A DNA stretch of 64,000 nt, taken from Lewinellaceae bacterium. Its GTDB lineage: Bacteria > Bacteroidota > Bacteroidia > Chitinophagales > Saprospiraceae. Under the pieces are notes generated by a model. It had not been told where the DNA came from. It searched no databases and saw only the letters and a list, made by a program, of their open reading frames with translations. A program made the translations under genes and the position numbers. The stretch is taken from NCBI GenBank assembly GCA_016708875.1, contig JADJFA010000024.1, positions 16,182-80,181 of the forward strand, written 5' to 3'. Of this stretch, positions 1 to 7,668 are shown piece by piece (position 1 is the stretch's first letter; each line of letters opens with the position of its first letter).

Positions 1-371
1 TTGATGAAAATGGCTGCGTACTTCGCTCCATTGGCAGATGCGTATCCGCTCACAACGGATGGCCGAAAGCCCAAGGCGATGAGTTTGTCGAATTCCGTTT
101 GGTATTGCGCGGGCGACAGTCCATGGCGGGCTTCCCAGGCAGGGATTGGCGACTGTTCAAAAATGGCGTTGAAGCGGTCGCTGCCATTTGCCCGAAAACC
201 GCTTACCTGCGTCAGGCGATAACCTTGCTTGGTCCATTTATTGAATTCAGTCTGGTACTGGGAATTGCTCAGATTGTGACGGGCAACCCAGCCTTGGCCA
301 TTGGCTGGCAGGCTGCATAAAAAGCTGAAAGTGAGCAAAAAGAGCAGGGCGGAGATGCTTTGTTTTTTCAT
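1..371 (-). CDS. Secreted BTRD1-repeat protein, 3' part cut off by window edge
   Basis: The reading frame starts at ATG 371 on the minus strand and stays open to base 1, so only the first 123 residues are present. It begins with MKKQSISALLFLLTF and a hydrophobic stretch ending near SLPANGQG, a typical signal peptide. Two repeats of about 46 residues follow, each of the form W-A-R-H-x-L-S-x-x-Q-Y-Q-T-E-F, then GYR/GFR, then VSG, then AIF. This pattern matches the bacterial tandem repeat domain BTRD1 (Pfam), which occurs in secreted hydrolases, often next to a beta-lactamase-like domain. The catalytic part, if any, lies outside the window, so function is open. A CTTACC-type promoter candidate lies about 90 bases upstream. 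Confidence 0.7.
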   Translation of the reverse strand, partial: MKKQSISALLFLLTFSFLCSLPANGQGWVARHNLSNSQYQTEFNKWTKQGYRLTQVSGFRANGSDRFNAIFEQSPIPAWEARHGLSPAQYQTEFDKLIALGFRPSVVSGYASANGAKYAAIFI

Positions 372-457
372 GGTTGAAAGATTTTTACGTTGAAAGTTTT
401 GCGCGTGGCGGGGTTTGAAAACCACTGTTTATACTTCATTGCATTCGAGCGGCTTGA

Positions 458-481
458 GGTAAGTGCAAAGCGGATTTTTTT
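458..481 (-). promoter_or_regulatory. Candidate promoter motif, copy 1 (A-run + CTTACC)
   Basis: On the minus strand an A7 run (475-481) is followed after 11 bases by CTTACC (458-463), about 87 bases before the start of the BTRD1 protein. The same arrangement occurs before three other minus-strand genes (near 6690, 7630 and 12250). The shared layout suggests a promoter or activator site; which sigma factor reads it is inference. Confidence 0.35.
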
Positions 482-483
482 AT

Positions 484-519
484 AAAAAAAGCCCGCCCGG
501 CGCAGGTGGCCAGGCGGGC
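484..519 (-). terminator. Rho-independent terminator of the gene ending at 649
   Basis: Read on the minus strand, GCCCGCC and GGGCGGGC form a stem followed by seven T. It lies about 130 bases past the stop at 649. A closely similar hairpin ends the gene at 6766. Confidence 0.75.
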
Positions 520-554
520 AAAAGATTTGATCAAATCTCCTTTTTAATCGTATT

Positions 555-627
555 GAACACGGATGACGCGGATGGGACACGGATTTTCACGGATAAAATC
601 CGTGTCTCATCAGCGCCATCCGCGTTC
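555..627. repeat. ACACGGATG-family hairpin, copy 1
   Basis: Left arm 555-587 and right arm 595-627 are inverted complements at 29 of 33 positions, with a 7-base loop. Each arm is a run of variants of the word ACACGGATG. Relatives occur at 12567-12638, 15577-15670, 40299-40384 and 59122-59200. Confidence 0.85.
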
Positions 628-648
628 TACACGATCGAATCAAACGAA

Positions 649-2325
649 CTACTTCTTGTCCGCATCGCGCAAATGACGCGCCTCATAGATAATACCTTTC
701 TCTTCCGGCAGTTCGTAACACTCCGGGCAGAGGTATTTCCCCTTGTCTTTGGCCTCTTTTTCTACGGTTGGCACAATCCTGAACTTGTTGGCGTGCGCAT
801 CCTGCCGGATGCCGGTGACCTGCCAGGATACTTTCACGTTCGGTTTGTCGCTATGAATCACAAAGGAATTTTGACTGACTTCCCGCTCCACGATCACTTG
901 TGCAAAGGTGCCAATACAGGTCAACTGATATCGAAAATCGCGGTTAAGCGTTTCAAAATAGTCCGGTAACTCAATGGTAGCCAAGCCATTGGCATCCGTG
1001 GTGATGTTGCCGTTGTAGACATTCATCATGTCGGGGCTTTCGACAAAAGAGTGGTAGAGGTATTTATTTTCAGGATCAAGCGGGTGGTCAATTTTGAAGG
1101 AGCCGCTGCCTTTTTCGAGGGTTTGACCGTAAAGCCTTCCGGGAAAATATCCACCATAACCGCTTCCGTTCGTTACCCCAAAAATACCATAAAATCCATA
1201 ACCTTCAACACCGAAACTTGTCCCTCCACCTTGAATTCCAGTTGCAGCCCCAGTGCATGTCAATGCATAATTCCCAGTGCCTTGAATTTCTACATTCCCG
1301 TCAATCTCCACCCTGCCTTGAGCACTAATTGCCATACCCCCGCCGCTCGAAACCGCCTCCAAGCCCGTCCCTGTAAAACTTTCTGCCCGAACCCCCACAT
1401 TCCCACCTTGACCTAACACACCATAACCGGAGTCACTGTATCCCAATACCCCGTAACTACCTGAAGAATAACCACGTACCCCTGCTAAGCCACCCGAAGG
1501 GTCTTCGCCGACGATAGCAGCATCACCTCCGCCATTCGTGCTGGCATAGATGGCTGCACCATTTCCCGTATTATAGATGGAAAACAAAGCATCGCCGCTC
1601 GAAAGCGAACCTGCATAAGGCAGTGAAAAACTGGGGTCTGGTAAAAAAACACTGTTCCCATTGCTGATGCTCAATTGATCGCCGTTGAGGCTAAGTGTTT
1701 GTAATTCATTGGTTTCAGACTCATCAAGCGCGGAAATTTGCTGCCCGAAAATCTGAATGCCCGGGCCAGCCTGATATTCGGGCAGCTGCACCGTGTTGCC
1801 ATTGCTGATGCTTAGTTCATTCCCTGAAAGGTCCAATGTTTGTTCGGGTAGCTGCACCGAATTGCCATTGCTGATGCTGAGTTCATTCCCATTTATATCC
1901 AAGGACTGATCACCGCCCGTGGCTGCTTGTGCAGCATACAGCGCGTAAGGCACAGACAATAATTGACTGATTCCCATAAGGATAAAACTGCCTCCGGTTG
2001 GCTGTGGATTTAATTCTACACGCAAAAAATAGGCGTTTTCGCCCAGAAAGACATTGTTCAGGCTGCCTTGCAAGACCATCCCGCCGCCAATGTTTGCGTC
2101 AAAAACGCCGAGTGCAGAAGTTGTCACCGTATGTTCTTCCGAATATCGGACGCTGCCACTGGCGCTGTTTTCGAGGAAGGCAAAACGGATGCGCAGGGTA
2201 GTGTTGGCATAAGGCTGGTTGCTGGGATCGCGCGCAACGGCCTGGTATTTGAATTTACCGGGCGCCTGGGCTTGCACATTGAGCAAGATTCCTACAAAAA
2301 GGAGGAAAGTGAATAGATGTTTCAT
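649..2325 (-). CDS. Secreted tail-fibre/collagen-like surface protein
   Basis: 558 residues with a signal peptide (MKHLFTFLLFVGILLNVQAQ). Residues 22-130 carry the pattern FKYQAVARDPSNQPYANTT...IRFAFLE, common at the N-terminus of Bacteroidota fibre-like surface proteins. Residues about 140-235 hold three full copies of a unit around LSISNGN-V-LP. The middle is rich in GYGVLG/GVRGYSSG-type glycine repeats, like phage-tail or trimeric fibre stalks. The last 60 residues (with a CPEC motif) do not look like a T9SS sorting domain. The gene starts one base after the stop of the upstream small T9SS protein, so the two are surely co-transcribed. No enzymatic motif is visible; a structural or adhesive role is inference. 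Confidence 0.65.
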   Translation of the reverse strand: MKHLFTFLLFVGILLNVQAQAPGKFKYQAVARDPSNQPYANTTLRIRFAFLENSASGSVRYSEEHTVTTSALGVFDANIGGGMVLQGSLNNVFLGENAYFLRVELNPQPTGGSFILMGISQLLSVPYALYAAQAATGGDQSLDINGNELSISNGNSVQLPEQTLDLSGNELSISNGNTVQLPEYQAGPGIQIFGQQISALDESETNELQTLSLNGDQLSISNGNSVFLPDPSFSLPYAGSLSSGDALFSIYNTGNGAAIYASTNGGGDAAIVGEDPSGGLAGVRGYSSGSYGVLGYSDSGYGVLGQGGNVGVRAESFTGTGLEAVSSGGGMAISAQGRVEIDGNVEIQGTGNYALTCTGAATGIQGGGTSFGVEGYGFYGIFGVTNGSGYGGYFPGRLYGQTLEKGSGSFKIDHPLDPENKYLYHSFVESPDMMNVYNGNITTDANGLATIELPDYFETLNRDFRYQLTCIGTFAQVIVEREVSQNSFVIHSDKPNVKVSWQVTGIRQDAHANKFRIVPTVEKEAKDKGKYLCPECYELPEEKGIIYEARHLRDADKK

Positions 2326-2326
2326 G

Positions 2327-2818
2327 TCATTGAATGATTTGTAGTTTGAAAAATTTGCCCGGTTTATTGCCAGCCCGGGCGATTTCGAGCAGATAAGTGC
2401 CGGAGGGCATTTCCCTCAATGCCATTGTGTGGATGGCTGCACGTGCTCCAAAAGGAATTAACTCCACACCCAAACTACTGAGCAACCGAATCTGAACCGG
2501 TTCCGGAGATTCCACATTGACCCACTCCCGGCTCGGGTTGGGATAAACAAGCGGAGAAAACGCATTGGTTTCCGGGTCATCCGTGGATATGGGGGTACTG
2601 ATAAACACCTGGTGAAATCCCTGGGTCAGTATCGGGCTGGTACCCGGCGTGGGATTCAAGGTGCTGATGGACATTTCCCCGACCGACCAGTCGAGGCTGC
2701 CAAACGAAGCATCGCTGGCGCGTGTACCTGCGCTCCCGAGGAGGCTGGTCGAAAGAGACTGCCCGGATAGCATAGAGGCTACACTGGCAAGACCCAACAG
2801 AAAGAGTAGTCGAATCAT
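2327..2818 (-). CDS. Small secreted protein with T9SS type A sorting domain
   Basis: 163 residues. The N-terminus MIRLLFLLGLASVASMLSGQ is a signal peptide. The middle (DWSVGEMSISTL...ILTQGFHQV) is the short domain often found just before sorting signals in Bacteroidota. The last 75 residues contain VYPNPSREWVNVE, then LSSLGVEL, then MPSGTYLLEI, the three signatures of a T9SS C-terminal domain. The protein should therefore be exported through the outer membrane and anchored or released. It is the first gene of a two-gene unit with the fibre-like protein downstream (1-base gap). Ligand or partner cannot be read from sequence. Confidence 0.75.
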   Translation of the reverse strand: MIRLLFLLGLASVASMLSGQSLSTSLLGSAGTRASDASFGSLDWSVGEMSISTLNPTPGTSPILTQGFHQVFISTPISTDDPETNAFSPLVYPNPSREWVNVESPEPVQIRLLSSLGVELIPFGARAAIHTMALREMPSGTYLLEIARAGNKPGKFFKLQIIQ

Positions 2819-2897
2819 CGTTTAAAAATTTTGAGTGATAAAAAATGAAGGCTTCTGCTTGAAAATTATGACACAATCAATTGATTTTCATGAAACG

Positions 2898-3102
2898 TGA
2901 GTCATCCCGAATTTTACTAAAGTCCCGTTAGGGACTGAATCTCGGTAGTAGAGAACAGATGAAATGCGGTTGGCGTGCCGTAGGTACGCTATATGCGATT
3001 TTTAGATAGTGTACCTACGGCACGCTTTTACATCTAAAACCATATTTCTACCGATATTCCGTCCCTCTGGGACGTGCTGATCTCAAAATTCGGGATGACT
3101 CA
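2898..3102. repeat. 205-bp element with 18-bp terminal inverted repeats
   Basis: TGAGTCATCCCGAATTTT (2898-2915) returns as its exact complement at 3085-3102. Inside are nested short palindromes: GTCCCGTTAGGGAC at 2917-2930, a GTGCCGTAGGTAC-type stem with its partner about 60 bases later, and GTCCCTCTGGGAC near 3061. No ORF of note is inside. The layout is that of a MITE- or REP-like element; no target-site duplication is obvious. It fills the 308-base gap between two minus-strand genes. Confidence 0.7.
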
Positions 3103-3126
3103 TGTTATATTAATGGCAATACCAAA

Positions 3127-6100
3127 TCAGCGTTCGAGCATTATTTTTTGAGCCATGGTTTGCCTTCCAGCCACTACGCGCAGGAAATAAATGCCCGCAG
3201 GAATCTGACCCGGCCTCCATTGCAAAAGCAGGTCGCCTTCCATCTTTCCATTGTGCAACATCGCCACCGTTTGGCCAAGTGCGTTGAGTATAACTATTTG
3301 ACCATCAATAGCCTGAACACCTTTTATTTCAATGTTTAATTCGCTGCTGAAGGGTACCGGATAGCAATGCAGACTTGGTTCGGAAGTGTTTTTGGGGGAG
3401 TCACGGAAGTCTGGATCGAGTCCCGTGCTGCACAATCCTGCAAACACAAGCGCAGCGCCTTCGTCGAGGTAGGTCTCATCGTCGAGCGGTGCGCCAAGTA
3501 TGGCCGTGCGTCCACTGATGGCGGCACATGTTCCCAGGGCATCGCCTTTTTTCCCGCCGCCATCTTCCAGGTTGCCCACGATTACCCATCCATCGTCTTG
3601 CCGGAGGTATACAAAGCCGGTACCAGAGTCCTCCCCAAAATTATCGTCGTCGCCTTTTGCGCTTACAACGGCATATCCCCCATCAATCGCAACACCGCTG
3701 CCATAGCGAGCACCCGCATGACCATTGTAGTCAAGGAGTACGTGTCGCTGCCCCCAACTGTCGCTGATACCATTTTGGTTTTTGTAAAATGCAAAGGCTG
3801 CCCCGGCATCGGCGCCTTTCAAATCGTTGCGGTCTGCGCCGACAAATGCCCAAGGCCCGCTGATGGCCACGCTTGCGCCAAAATTGTCGTTTTGGCCTGA
3901 TTGGGCGGCTCTTAATTTGGATATCTGCCCCCAGGCATCCTGTCCAAATTGGTTGCGACCGAAGATATAAGCAGCGCCCGCGTCTTGCCATAAACCGTCC
4001 ACGCCATTAGCGCCTACCATGGCATATTCCCCGTCCAATGCCACACTCACACCAAAATTGTCGTTGGTATTACCTGTAGTAGCCAATAGTTTGGCGACTT
4101 GTCCCCATTGGTCTGCACCTCCATGGTTTTGGTAAAAAATATAGGCTGCACCCGCATCCGTGCCTGACTCGTCGTCATGGTTCGCGCCTACGAGCAGTCG
4201 GTCGCCATCCAATGCCACGCTGGCCCCGAAGTGGTCGCTGGCATCTGCGTCGAGTGCCGTGATTTTTTTGACAAAATCCCACTGATCGGGATTTGCAATA
4301 TTTTGATAAAAAATTGAAACCGAACCTTCGTTGCCTATCTGGTCGTCGGCGAGGGGCGAACCTACGACTGCTACACCGCCGGCAATGGCCACGCTTGCGC
4401 CAAAATTATCGCCAGGCAAAAGACCCGGCGCATCCAGTTTAGTGATTTGTCCCCAGGCATTGGGGCCGTTCTGGTTTCGGAAAAGCAAATATGCCGCACC
4501 GATGGTCTGGCCATTGGGATTTTTTTGATTGGCTCCCACGATGGCGTAATCTCCATCAATATCTACACTTATGCCGTATTCGTTGAGGCCGTTCGGGTCG
4601 CTGCTGAATCGTTTGGCAATCCTCTCCCAGTCCTCAGATTCGTCCGCGAGGCCGTCGCAGTCGTCGTCAACACCATTGCAAATTTCTGTGCGTGTGGTCA
4701 CGGATATTTGAAAAACACAATGCACACTGTTGCCAGCGGCATCGGTGGCAGTAGCCTGTACATTCGTCAGGCCGATGTTGAACTGCGAAAATGGCGCGAT
4801 GTCGTAGGCCAATGCCTGTACGCCGCAATTGTCTTTTGCCTTGGCGATGAAGCCAATCGTGGCCACGCAATCACCCTCGTCGGTTTTGACCTGAATGTTG
4901 GCTGGGCAGGTAACCACTGGGGGTTCCCTGTCTTCGATGGTCACATTTTGGGTGCAGGAATTGGTGTTGCCAGAGTGGTCAGAAATAATCCAAAGTACCG
5001 TAGTTGAGCCAACCGGGAATGTAATGGGTGCGTTATTCGACAGGCCGGAGATAGCGCAGTTGTCCGAAAAAACGGGCTGCCCGAGGTTTTGAATCTTGGC
5101 CTGGCAATAACCAAAATCATTACCGCGCAGAATATCTGGCTTGCAAGTGATTTTGGGTTTTTCAACGTCGTTCACCTTAATTGTGAAACTACAGGTGGCG
5201 GTGGTGTTGGAGAGGTCGGCCACGCGCCAAGTGTTGGTCGTGGTTCCTACGGGGAAAAATGAACCACTGGCCAATCCCGAGATCAATACGGGCGGGCCTG
5301 AGATGGAACAATTGTCTAGGGCGATTGGAAGCGGATATGTTTTGGTCGCCCCGCACAACCCCGGGTCGTTTTCGTACACCGCGTTTGGCGGACAAGTCAG
5401 GCTGGGCGGCTGGGTGTCATTGACCGTCACTGTAAAACTACAGGTGGCCGTCAAGCCATTAGCATCCGTCGCGCGGAAGGTGTTGACCGTGGCTCCCACT
5501 GGGAAAAACGAACCGCTGGCAAGACCAGTCGTGCGCGTCAACGAGGAGATGCCACAATTGTCAGTTGCGGATGTCGCGGCGTAGGTCACAACGGCACCGC
5601 ACATGTTCAGGCTGGCGCTTGTAATAATATTGGTCGAGCAAGTGATGTTAGGAATTTGGTTGTCGTCTACCGTTACCGTAAAACTACAGGTGGCTGTCAA
5701 GCCATTAGCATCTGTCGCACGGAAGGTGTTGACCGTGGCGCCCACCGGGAAAAACGAACCGCTGGCAAGACCAGTCGTGCGCGTCAACGAGGATAAGCCA
5801 CAATTGTCAGTTGCGGATGTCGCGGCGTAGGTCACAACGGCACCACACTGGATTGAGTTGGTGTTTGTGACAATGTTGCCAGAACAGGAAATAATGGGGA
5901 GTTCATTATCCTTCACCATGAAGTTAAACAAGCAGTTGACGCTATTTCCGTATACATCTGTGGCTTTGTACCCCACCAACGCCATGAAGCCGACTGGATA
6001 GAAGGACTGCCCCGAGGTAGGGCCTGCAATTTGCACTACGGTCGTGTTGCAATTATCTGTGGCACTAGGGATACTCCATGTTGGTGTTGTGCCACATAGC

Positions 6101-6588
6101 CCGGGGGTATTGCCGAACGTCAGATTGGGCGGGCAGTTGAGAAAAACGGGAATCTGATTGTCCACTACCGTCACAGCAGCAATGCAATTGCTTTGTTGGC
6201 CAATATTGTCTGTCGCTGTAAGCGTCACATTTGCAATATTATTGGGGTTCATTCCTGCAAGGGAGCACCCGAATGTGGACGGAGAGACAGATAGTGTTAC
6301 TGGTCCCATATCATCAAAAGAGCCATTGTCCACAGTGCTTCCTGTGATCGAAACATTGCCCGTAGCATCGAGATAAACAGTCGCATTCTTGCAACGTGCC
6401 ACGGGCGGGTTGTCATCCATAACAGATTTTGTTGGTGGCTCGGCATGGTAGTTTTCAGGTTCGGCAGTATCCCATGCGAGGAGTTGGGTGGCAAAAAATG
6501 TGCAAAAAAGCAGCAATGGCAATCGCGCTGATTCGATTCCCTGAAGCCAATTGGGTGAAAATGTTGTAAGAGGAAATAACTTTTTCAT
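3127..6588 (-). CDS. Large HYR-repeat / FG-GAP surface protein with T9SS domain
   Basis: 1,153 residues. After a signal-like N-terminus (hydrophobic stretch around residues 24-38) come about seven HYR (hyalin) repeats up to about residue 640, each with a D-N-C motif and a CSFTVTV-type strand. Next comes EICNGVDDDCDG, the short acidic 'putative metal-binding' motif of MopE-like proteins. Residues about 665-1060 hold six to seven units of the type GDNFGASVAI...GAAYIFYQN, i.e. FG-GAP/integrin-alpha-like blades. The last about 75 residues are a T9SS sorting domain (YPVPFSSELNIEI...GIYFLRVVAG). A role in adhesion or as surface layer material is inferred from the family. Two HYR repeats are almost identical (see the repeat entry at 5432). 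A promoter candidate lies about 90 bases upstream. Confidence 0.8.
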   Translation of the reverse strand: MKKLFPLTTFSPNWLQGIESARLPLLLFCTFFATQLLAWDTAEPENYHAEPPTKSVMDDNPPVARCKNATVYLDATGNVSITGSTVDNGSFDDMGPVTLSVSPSTFGCSLAGMNPNNIANVTLTATDNIGQQSNCIAAVTVVDNQIPVFLNCPPNLTFGNTPGLCGTTPTWSIPSATDNCNTTVVQIAGPTSGQSFYPVGFMALVGYKATDVYGNSVNCLFNFMVKDNELPIISCSGNIVTNTNSIQCGAVVTYAATSATDNCGLSSLTRTTGLASGSFFPVGATVNTFRATDANGLTATCSFTVTVDDNQIPNITCSTNIITSASLNMCGAVVTYAATSATDNCGISSLTRTTGLASGSFFPVGATVNTFRATDANGLTATCSFTVTVNDTQPPSLTCPPNAVYENDPGLCGATKTYPLPIALDNCSISGPPVLISGLASGSFFPVGTTTNTWRVADLSNTTATCSFTIKVNDVEKPKITCKPDILRGNDFGYCQAKIQNLGQPVFSDNCAISGLSNNAPITFPVGSTTVLWIISDHSGNTNSCTQNVTIEDREPPVVTCPANIQVKTDEGDCVATIGFIAKAKDNCGVQALAYDIAPFSQFNIGLTNVQATATDAAGNSVHCVFQISVTTRTEICNGVDDDCDGLADESEDWERIAKRFSSDPNGLNEYGISVDIDGDYAIVGANQKNPNGQTIGAAYLLFRNQNGPNAWGQITKLDAPGLLPGDNFGASVAIAGGVAVVGSPLADDQIGNEGSVSIFYQNIANPDQWDFVKKITALDADASDHFGASVALDGDRLLVGANHDDESGTDAGAAYIFYQNHGGADQWGQVAKLLATTGNTNDNFGVSVALDGEYAMVGANGVDGLWQDAGAAYIFGRNQFGQDAWGQISKLRAAQSGQNDNFGASVAISGPWAFVGADRNDLKGADAGAAFAFYKNQNGISDSWGQRHVLLDYNGHAGARYGSGVAIDGGYAVVSAKGDDDNFGEDSGTGFVYLRQDDGWVIVGNLEDGGGKKGDALGTCAAISGRTAILGAPLDDETYLDEGAALVFAGLCSTGLDPDFRDSPKNTSEPSLHCYPVPFSSELNIEIKGVQAIDGQIVILNALGQTVAMLHNGKMEGDLLLQWRPGQIPAGIYFLRVVAGRQTMAQKIMLER
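5432..5923 (-). repeat. Near-identical tandem HYR units inside the gene
   Basis: The stretch starting at 5432 recurs at 5678 (period 246 bases = 82 codons) with only scattered changes over about 165 bases. Many are silent. This indicates a recent unit duplication or gene conversion within the HYR array. Confidence 0.75.
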
Positions 6589-6677
6589 GCGGATGCAATG
6601 ATTTTAGATTGGTGAACGATGTTGGTGTTGTGGGCTTTCAGCTGTCACAGATCATTCATTGCGCCTTTTCATCCCGA

Positions 6678-6702
6678 GGTAAGTGCGGATCAGTATTTTT
6701 TT
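6678..6702 (-). promoter_or_regulatory. Candidate promoter motif, copy 2 (A-run + CTTACC)
   Basis: On the minus strand A7 (6696-6702), 12 bases, then CTTACC (6678-6683), about 90 bases before the ATG of the HYR/FG-GAP gene. It lies directly downstream of the terminator of the preceding gene. Confidence 0.4.
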
Positions 6703-6703
6703 C

Positions 6704-6740
6704 AAAAAAAACAGCCCGCCCGGCACAGGTGGCCGGGCTG
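6704..6740 (-). terminator. Rho-independent terminator of the gene ending at 6766
   Basis: On the minus strand CAGCCCG pairs with CGGGCTG, followed by eight T. It lies 26 bases past the stop codon at 6766. Confidence 0.8.
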
Positions 6741-6765
6741 GCTGGATCGAACGGACTTGGCATCC

Positions 6766-7578
6766 CTACCACTTGAAAGGGATAGTAGCCAAGGGCGCCT
6801 CGTCTACATAATGATAGATCAAGAGCTTGGCTTCGTTGTACTCCTTAGGTATCTCAAACTCGACCACGCCATCAGCAGTCTCCCCGGCGTTGATAAATTC
6901 GAAACTATTGTTTACCGGTGATTTTTCTAAATCACCAAAACTGATATGTAGGTTACTGCCACTGATACGGAAGCCATAAGCAGGCTTGATGCCCCGGATT
7001 TTAAGACGCAACAACCAGCTGTCCATATTTAGCTCGGATAGTTCGGCGCTTAAAAACTTGTATGTGATGTCGCCGACTTTCCCCTTATTGAAGGTCATGG
7101 CGTTGGTGGGCACTTCGAGCATTCGGGCTTGCACATCGGCTTTTTGAGCGATTCCGCTTGATTTAAGCGAGGCAGGCTGTGAAGATTTTACAAAATCTGA
7201 TTCAACAGATTTTGAATCGTTGGATGACCTTGTGGTAAAAACAAAAATTATGGCCACCACAGTTATACTTATGGCCGCTAACAGCACCCAACTTCGATTC
7301 GAGCTGGGAATTGGTTTGATGAAAGGCTGGGCAAATTCTGCTTGGATACTGAAAGATCTTTCGATCAATTCAAGCAGGGTTTTGCGGATACGAGCCACTT
7401 CAAGATTGGCTTGTTCGCTCGAAATCGTGCCGTTGCGCTCCTTTGTCCTCAGGTCGCTCCATTGACTTTCCAACAATACCAAGTCGTTGAAATACTTGCC
7501 ATTGGTGGTTTTTAATTCGTGGATAAGTTTTTCAATTTGGTTGTCAGCGAGCAGCTGGAAAAGAGATTGCTTCGTCAT
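6766..7578 (-). CDS. Membrane protein with effector-associated-like N-terminal domain
   Basis: 270 residues. Residues about 5-75 (LFQLLADNQIEKLIHEL...NDLVLLESQWSDLRTKERNGTISSEQANLEVARIRKTLLELI) have the helical pattern of effector-associated domain 11 (EAD11), a small adaptor of Bacteroidota conflict and signalling systems. A single membrane segment follows at about 97-116. The remaining about 150 residues should be periplasmic and match nothing I recognise; they look like a beta-rich domain. The gene is last in a run after the sigma factor, TPR and CHAT genes and ends with a strong terminator. A promoter candidate in the 91-base gap before it suggests separate expression as well. The EAD11 assignment is by pattern, not by a search. 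A link to the CHAT protein is inference from neighbourhood. Confidence 0.55.
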   Translation of the reverse strand: MTKQSLFQLLADNQIEKLIHELKTTNGKYFNDLVLLESQWSDLRTKERNGTISSEQANLEVARIRKTLLELIERSFSIQAEFAQPFIKPIPSSNRSWVLLAAISITVVAIIFVFTTRSSNDSKSVESDFVKSSQPASLKSSGIAQKADVQARMLEVPTNAMTFNKGKVGDITYKFLSAELSELNMDSWLLRLKIRGIKPAYGFRISGSNLHISFGDLEKSPVNNSFEFINAGETADGVVEFEIPKEYNEAKLLIYHYVDEAPLATIPFKW

Positions 7579-7620
7579 GGCGCAGTTGTTTTAAAACTAT
7601 ATTGCACGCCGCAGACAAAA

Positions 7621-7646
7621 GGTAAGTGGGTAGGAACAAAATTTTT
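7621..7646 (-). promoter_or_regulatory. Candidate promoter motif, copy 3 (A-run + CTTACC)
   Basis: On the minus strand TTTGAAAAATTTTG precedes CTTACC (7621-7626) by about 15 bases, 43 bases upstream of the ATG at 7578. The spacing is longer than in the other three copies and the A-run is only five. Confidence 0.35.
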
Positions 7647-7668
7647 CAAATGCCCCTACGAATCAGGG

